A stretch of DNA of 5,649 nt. It comes from Candidatus Magasanikbacteria bacterium RIFCSPLOWO2_02_FULL_44_11 (GTDB taxonomy: Bacteria; Patescibacteriota; Patescibacteriia; Magasanikbacterales; GWA2-37-8). Of this stretch, positions 3,777 through 5,649 are shown in pieces (positions within the stretch are counted from its first letter, which is position 1; each line of letters begins with the position of its first letter). The translations under genes were made by a program, and so were the position numbers. The stretch covers positions 4,837-10,485 of the forward strand of contig MFQK01000050.1 of the NCBI GenBank assembly GCA_001783035.1, in the 5' to 3' direction. The notes under the pieces are model-generated. The model had not been told where the DNA came from and ran no database searches. It saw nothing but the letters and a program-made list of their open reading frames with translations.

Positions 3777-4892
3777 ATGACTCAAGCATTGTCTAATGTC
3801 ATTATTATCGTCAGCGTATTCGTCGTAACCATCATTGTTGGTTTGGCCGGCCAAATGTTTCCTTTACCCTGGGACAAAGAAAAATATCCTCAAACTTATG
3901 GAAAAAATACCACTAATACGGTAGCGGCTATAATTGTCACTTCGACTCCAAAAGTTGCGACATCAACACCGGTCGTTACAACCACTAAACCGGTAGTCAA
4001 GCCGGCCATCAAACCAAAACCACCGGCCGTAGTTGTATCCGCCGGAGTGCCTAGCATTGGAACGTGTCAGATATTTCCGGCCTCGCATCCATACAATACG
4101 AATATCTCTCAGTATCCGGTCCATCCAAAGTCCGATGAATACATCACGACCATCGACACGATGAGCGACCGTCATTTTCTGCATCCTGATTTTGGAGGAA
4201 AAGGACAATATGGCATGCCGATTAATATTGTCGGCAAAGAAACGCCGCTGGTTCCGATTACATTTACCGCCTATGGTTCAGAAAGCGACCCCGGGCCATA
4301 CCGGATAGCGCCCGATGCTAAGGTGCAGCTGGGCACCGACCGTCATGTCGTAGTCCTAGATAAAGATGCTTGTAAATTATATGAAATGTTTTCCGCTTTC
4401 AAAAATGAAGATAACAGCTGGAATGCGGCTTCGGGAGCAATTTGGGATTTGAGCATTATCCACCGCCGGCCATTATTTTATACTTCGGCCGATGGCGCCG
4501 GTATGGCCATCTACCCGCTTGTAATTAAGTATGAGGAAGTCGCCCAGGGCAAAGTTAACCATGCCATTCGCATGACAGTGCCAAAAACTTTCCGTGGATT
4601 TATTTGGCCGGCTAACCATTACTCTGGTACCAACGACTCGAGCTTGCCGCCTATGGGTTTACGATTTCGGTTAAAAGAAAATTACGATATTTCTCATTTG
4701 CCTTACCAAGCCAAGGTCATAGCCACCGCATTAAAAAAATATGGGACGATTATCGCTCAGAATGGTTCGGCTTGGGTAATTGGCGGCGAACAAGACACCC
4801 GCTGGGATGATACGCAGCTGCGCGCTCTTAAATCTATTCCGGGATCGGCCTTCGAAGTCGTTTATACCGGTGAAATAATTACCAGACAATAG
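3777..4892 (+). CDS. Membrane-anchored extracytoplasmic protein of unknown function
   Basis: 371 aa in three parts. Residues 6-26 form an uncleaved signal anchor (LSNVIIIVSVFVVTIIVGLAG). Residues 47-92 are a Thr/Pro/Val/Lys-rich linker, apparently spanning the cell wall. Residues 94-369 form one globular domain with striking motifs: FPASHPYN (100-107), YPVHPKSD (113-120), HPDFG (136-140), SDPGPY (170-175), GTDRHVVVLDKDACKLYE (186-203), GAIWDL (220-225), TSADGAGM (236-243), IWPANHYSG (276-284), PPMGLRFRLK (291-300) and RWDD (342-345). I recall this pattern from hypothetical proteins of soil bacteria and Patescibacteria, but no function is known to me. Cys97 and Cys199 could form a disulfide. 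Many His and Asp residues in the motifs suggest a metal site or hydrolase, which is speculative. It is followed after two bases by a HAD phosphatase gene and has its own promoter. The gene is certain. Confidence 0.93.
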   Translation: MTQALSNVIIIVSVFVVTIIVGLAGQMFPLPWDKEKYPQTYGKNTTNTVAAIIVTSTPKVATSTPVVTTTKPVVKPAIKPKPPAVVVSAGVPSIGTCQIFPASHPYNTNISQYPVHPKSDEYITTIDTMSDRHFLHPDFGGKGQYGMPINIVGKETPLVPITFTAYGSESDPGPYRIAPDAKVQLGTDRHVVVLDKDACKLYEMFSAFKNEDNSWNAASGAIWDLSIIHRRPLFYTSADGAGMAIYPLVIKYEEVAQGKVNHAIRMTVPKTFRGFIWPANHYSGTNDSSLPPMGLRFRLKENYDISHLPYQAKVIATALKKYGTIIAQNGSAWVIGGEQDTRWDDTQLRALKSIPGSAFEVVYTGEIITRQ

Positions 4893-4894
4893 TT

Positions 4895-5389
4895 ATGATT
4901 GAAAAAAAGTGTCTATTCTTTGATTTCGATGGTGTTTTACTCGATAGTTATAACCCTAAAAAAAATATTAATTTTTTTAATTATCATGTCGGGAATAAAT
5001 TACCTCTGGTGTCTGGCATGGAAAAAGTCGTCTCAGAATTGGCTGATAAATATTTGCTCTACATAATCTCATCGAGCAGCGTCTCAACCATACGATCATT
5101 TTTAGCATTGCACCATTTGCAAAATTATTTTACCAAAATATTGGGGTCTGAAAATTCATTTGGCAAAGCCGATAAAATGAAGGAAATTATCGTTGAGAAT
5201 AGACTTGTACCCGACCAATGTTTATTTGTAACCGATACGGCGGACGATATTAAAGAAGCTCACCTTGTCGGCGTACCGGTTTTGGCTGTCACCTGGGGTT
5301 ATGGCCGGATCGATGAGATTTCAAAAGCCGGTCCGGAGGCCATTATCAATAAGCCGTCGGAAATCGTCTCTTGGTTAAACAAAATTTAA
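4895..5389 (+). CDS. Small HAD-family hydrolase (phosphatase-like), nearly capless
   Basis: 164 aa, cytoplasmic. Motif I is FFDFDGVLLDS with nucleophile Asp10 and general acid/base Asp12. Motif II is the Ser run after LLYII (Ser59 or Ser60). Motif III is Lys91 or Lys94 in FGKADKM. Motif IV is FVTDTADDIKEA, with Asp114 and Asp118 as Mg ligands. This set predicts Mg-dependent phosphoester hydrolysis through an aspartyl phosphate. The closest general type is phosphoglycolate phosphatase (Gph), but that family is about 220 aa, with a helical cap of about 60-70 residues after motif I; here only about 25 residues separate LLDS from the helix starting VSGMEKVVSEL, so the active site should be open. 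The substrate cannot be inferred. The start lies two bases after the previous stop, without a Shine-Dalgarno sequence, so translational coupling is likely. It is AT-richer than its operon partner, especially in the first 100 bases. Confidence 0.92.
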   Translation: MIEKKCLFFDFDGVLLDSYNPKKNINFFNYHVGNKLPLVSGMEKVVSELADKYLLYIISSSSVSTIRSFLALHHLQNYFTKILGSENSFGKADKMKEIIVENRLVPDQCLFVTDTADDIKEAHLVGVPVLAVTWGYGRIDEISKAGPEAIINKPSEIVSWLNKI

Positions 5390-5415
5390 CAAATCCGCTT
5401 GGTGTAAGAAAAGCC

Positions 5416-5464
5416 AAAGCTCCTCGTCAGATAGTATAGTCACTGCAGAGGAGTCTTTAGTTTT
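5416..5464 (+). terminator. Probable terminator of the two-gene operon
   Basis: AAAGCTCCTC (5416-5425) pairs with GAGGAG-T-CTTT (5448-5458, one bulged T) over 10 bp; the loop is 22 bases and TTTT follows at 5461-5464. It starts 27 bases after the stop at 5389. The large loop and short T-run make it weaker than the others. It lies just upstream of the gene at 5478 and could instead act in that gene's leader. Confidence 0.5.
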
Positions 5465-5477
5465 AACAGAACACTAT

Positions 5478-5649
5478 ATGCGTTTTTCATCTTATATTAT
5501 TCTGGGGTTGGCGGTTTTTGTGATCATAGTCGCCGGTGCAGCCTGTAACAGAACGCCGAGTACTCAAATCGAATCACCAATATCCTTTGTTGAAAACAAC
5601 TCGGATACTTTAGCCACCACTAATACGACCGGTGAGGTAGAGGATGAAA
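5478..5649 (+). CDS. Putative lipoprotein, N-terminal part (cut by the window end)
   Basis: Fifty-seven codons are visible and the frame is still open at the end of the window. Residues 1-22 are a signal peptide (MRF, then a hydrophobic core at about 6-19), ending in GAAC with Cys23. This fits the relaxed lipobox pattern, though Gly at -3 is less usual than Leu or Val. After Cys23 comes a polar Ser/Thr/Asn-rich linker (NRTPSTQIESP, then DTLATTNTTGE), typical of a tethered exported protein. The functional domain lies outside the window. The start has no Shine-Dalgarno sequence; the purine-rich GAGGAG at 5448-5453 is 24 bases away and part of a hairpin. Lipid attachment is likely but not certain. 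Confidence 0.75.
   Translation, partial: MRFSSYIILGLAVFVIIVAGAACNRTPSTQIESPISFVENNSDTLATTNTTGEVEDE

Noticed and set aside
3963..4208. Minus-strand 81-codon ORF
   Set aside because: It is antisense to the linker and domain start of the 371-aa protein and has no promoter, motif or protein-like pattern.

Overview
The window looks like chromosomal DNA of an uncultivated bacterium, most likely of the Candidate Phyla Radiation (Patescibacteria, Parcubacteria-like). This is inferred from the content: Thr/Ser-rich exported proteins with DUF5666-like repeats, many tiny genes, DUF5670 and GlsB/YeaQ-type membrane proteins, and start codons that lack Shine-Dalgarno sequences. TAA, TAG and probably TGA serve as stops, so the genetic code looks standard. 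No single marker proves the taxonomy. There is no rRNA, tRNA, CRISPR array or recognisable mobile element.

Layout. Bases 1-196 hold the terminator of a gene outside the window, then a hairpin-rich segment and a promoter. Bases 197-1507 encode an exported CHRD-domain protein, followed by a terminator. Bases 1554-1862 hold no convincing protein gene but do hold a candidate small structured RNA with its own promoter and a closing stem plus T-run. Bases 1863-2589 hold three small plus-strand genes: a 36-aa doubtful ORF, a 49-aa DUF5670 (lmo0937-type) membrane protein and a 116-aa coiled-coil protein. Bases 2590-2773 are another hairpin-rich stretch. A 35-aa hydrophilic ORF on the plus strand and a 41-aa extremely basic protein on the minus strand then converge on one strong shared hairpin terminator. 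An exact 15-bp tandem duplication lies just upstream of the minus-strand promoter.

Bases 3172-3568 carry a GlsB/YeaQ/YmgE-family three-helix membrane protein with a 39-aa hydrophilic gene 10 bases behind it, then a possible 43-aa ORF that overlaps a long hairpin. Bases 3777-5389 are a two-gene operon with a 2-base gap. The first gene is a membrane-anchored extracytoplasmic protein of a family without a known function, and the second is a minimal, nearly capless HAD phosphatase. A hairpin terminator follows, and the window ends inside a lipoprotein-like gene starting at 5478.

How it fits together. Most of the larger products are envelope or exported proteins, and the small membrane proteins belong to families linked to envelope or general stress. 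The region therefore reads as an envelope/stress neighbourhood of short transcription units rather than a single pathway. The least explained parts are the candidate RNA at about 1640-1796, the hyperbasic 41-aa protein, and the consistent lack of ribosome binding sites with -10 boxes unusually close to several start codons.
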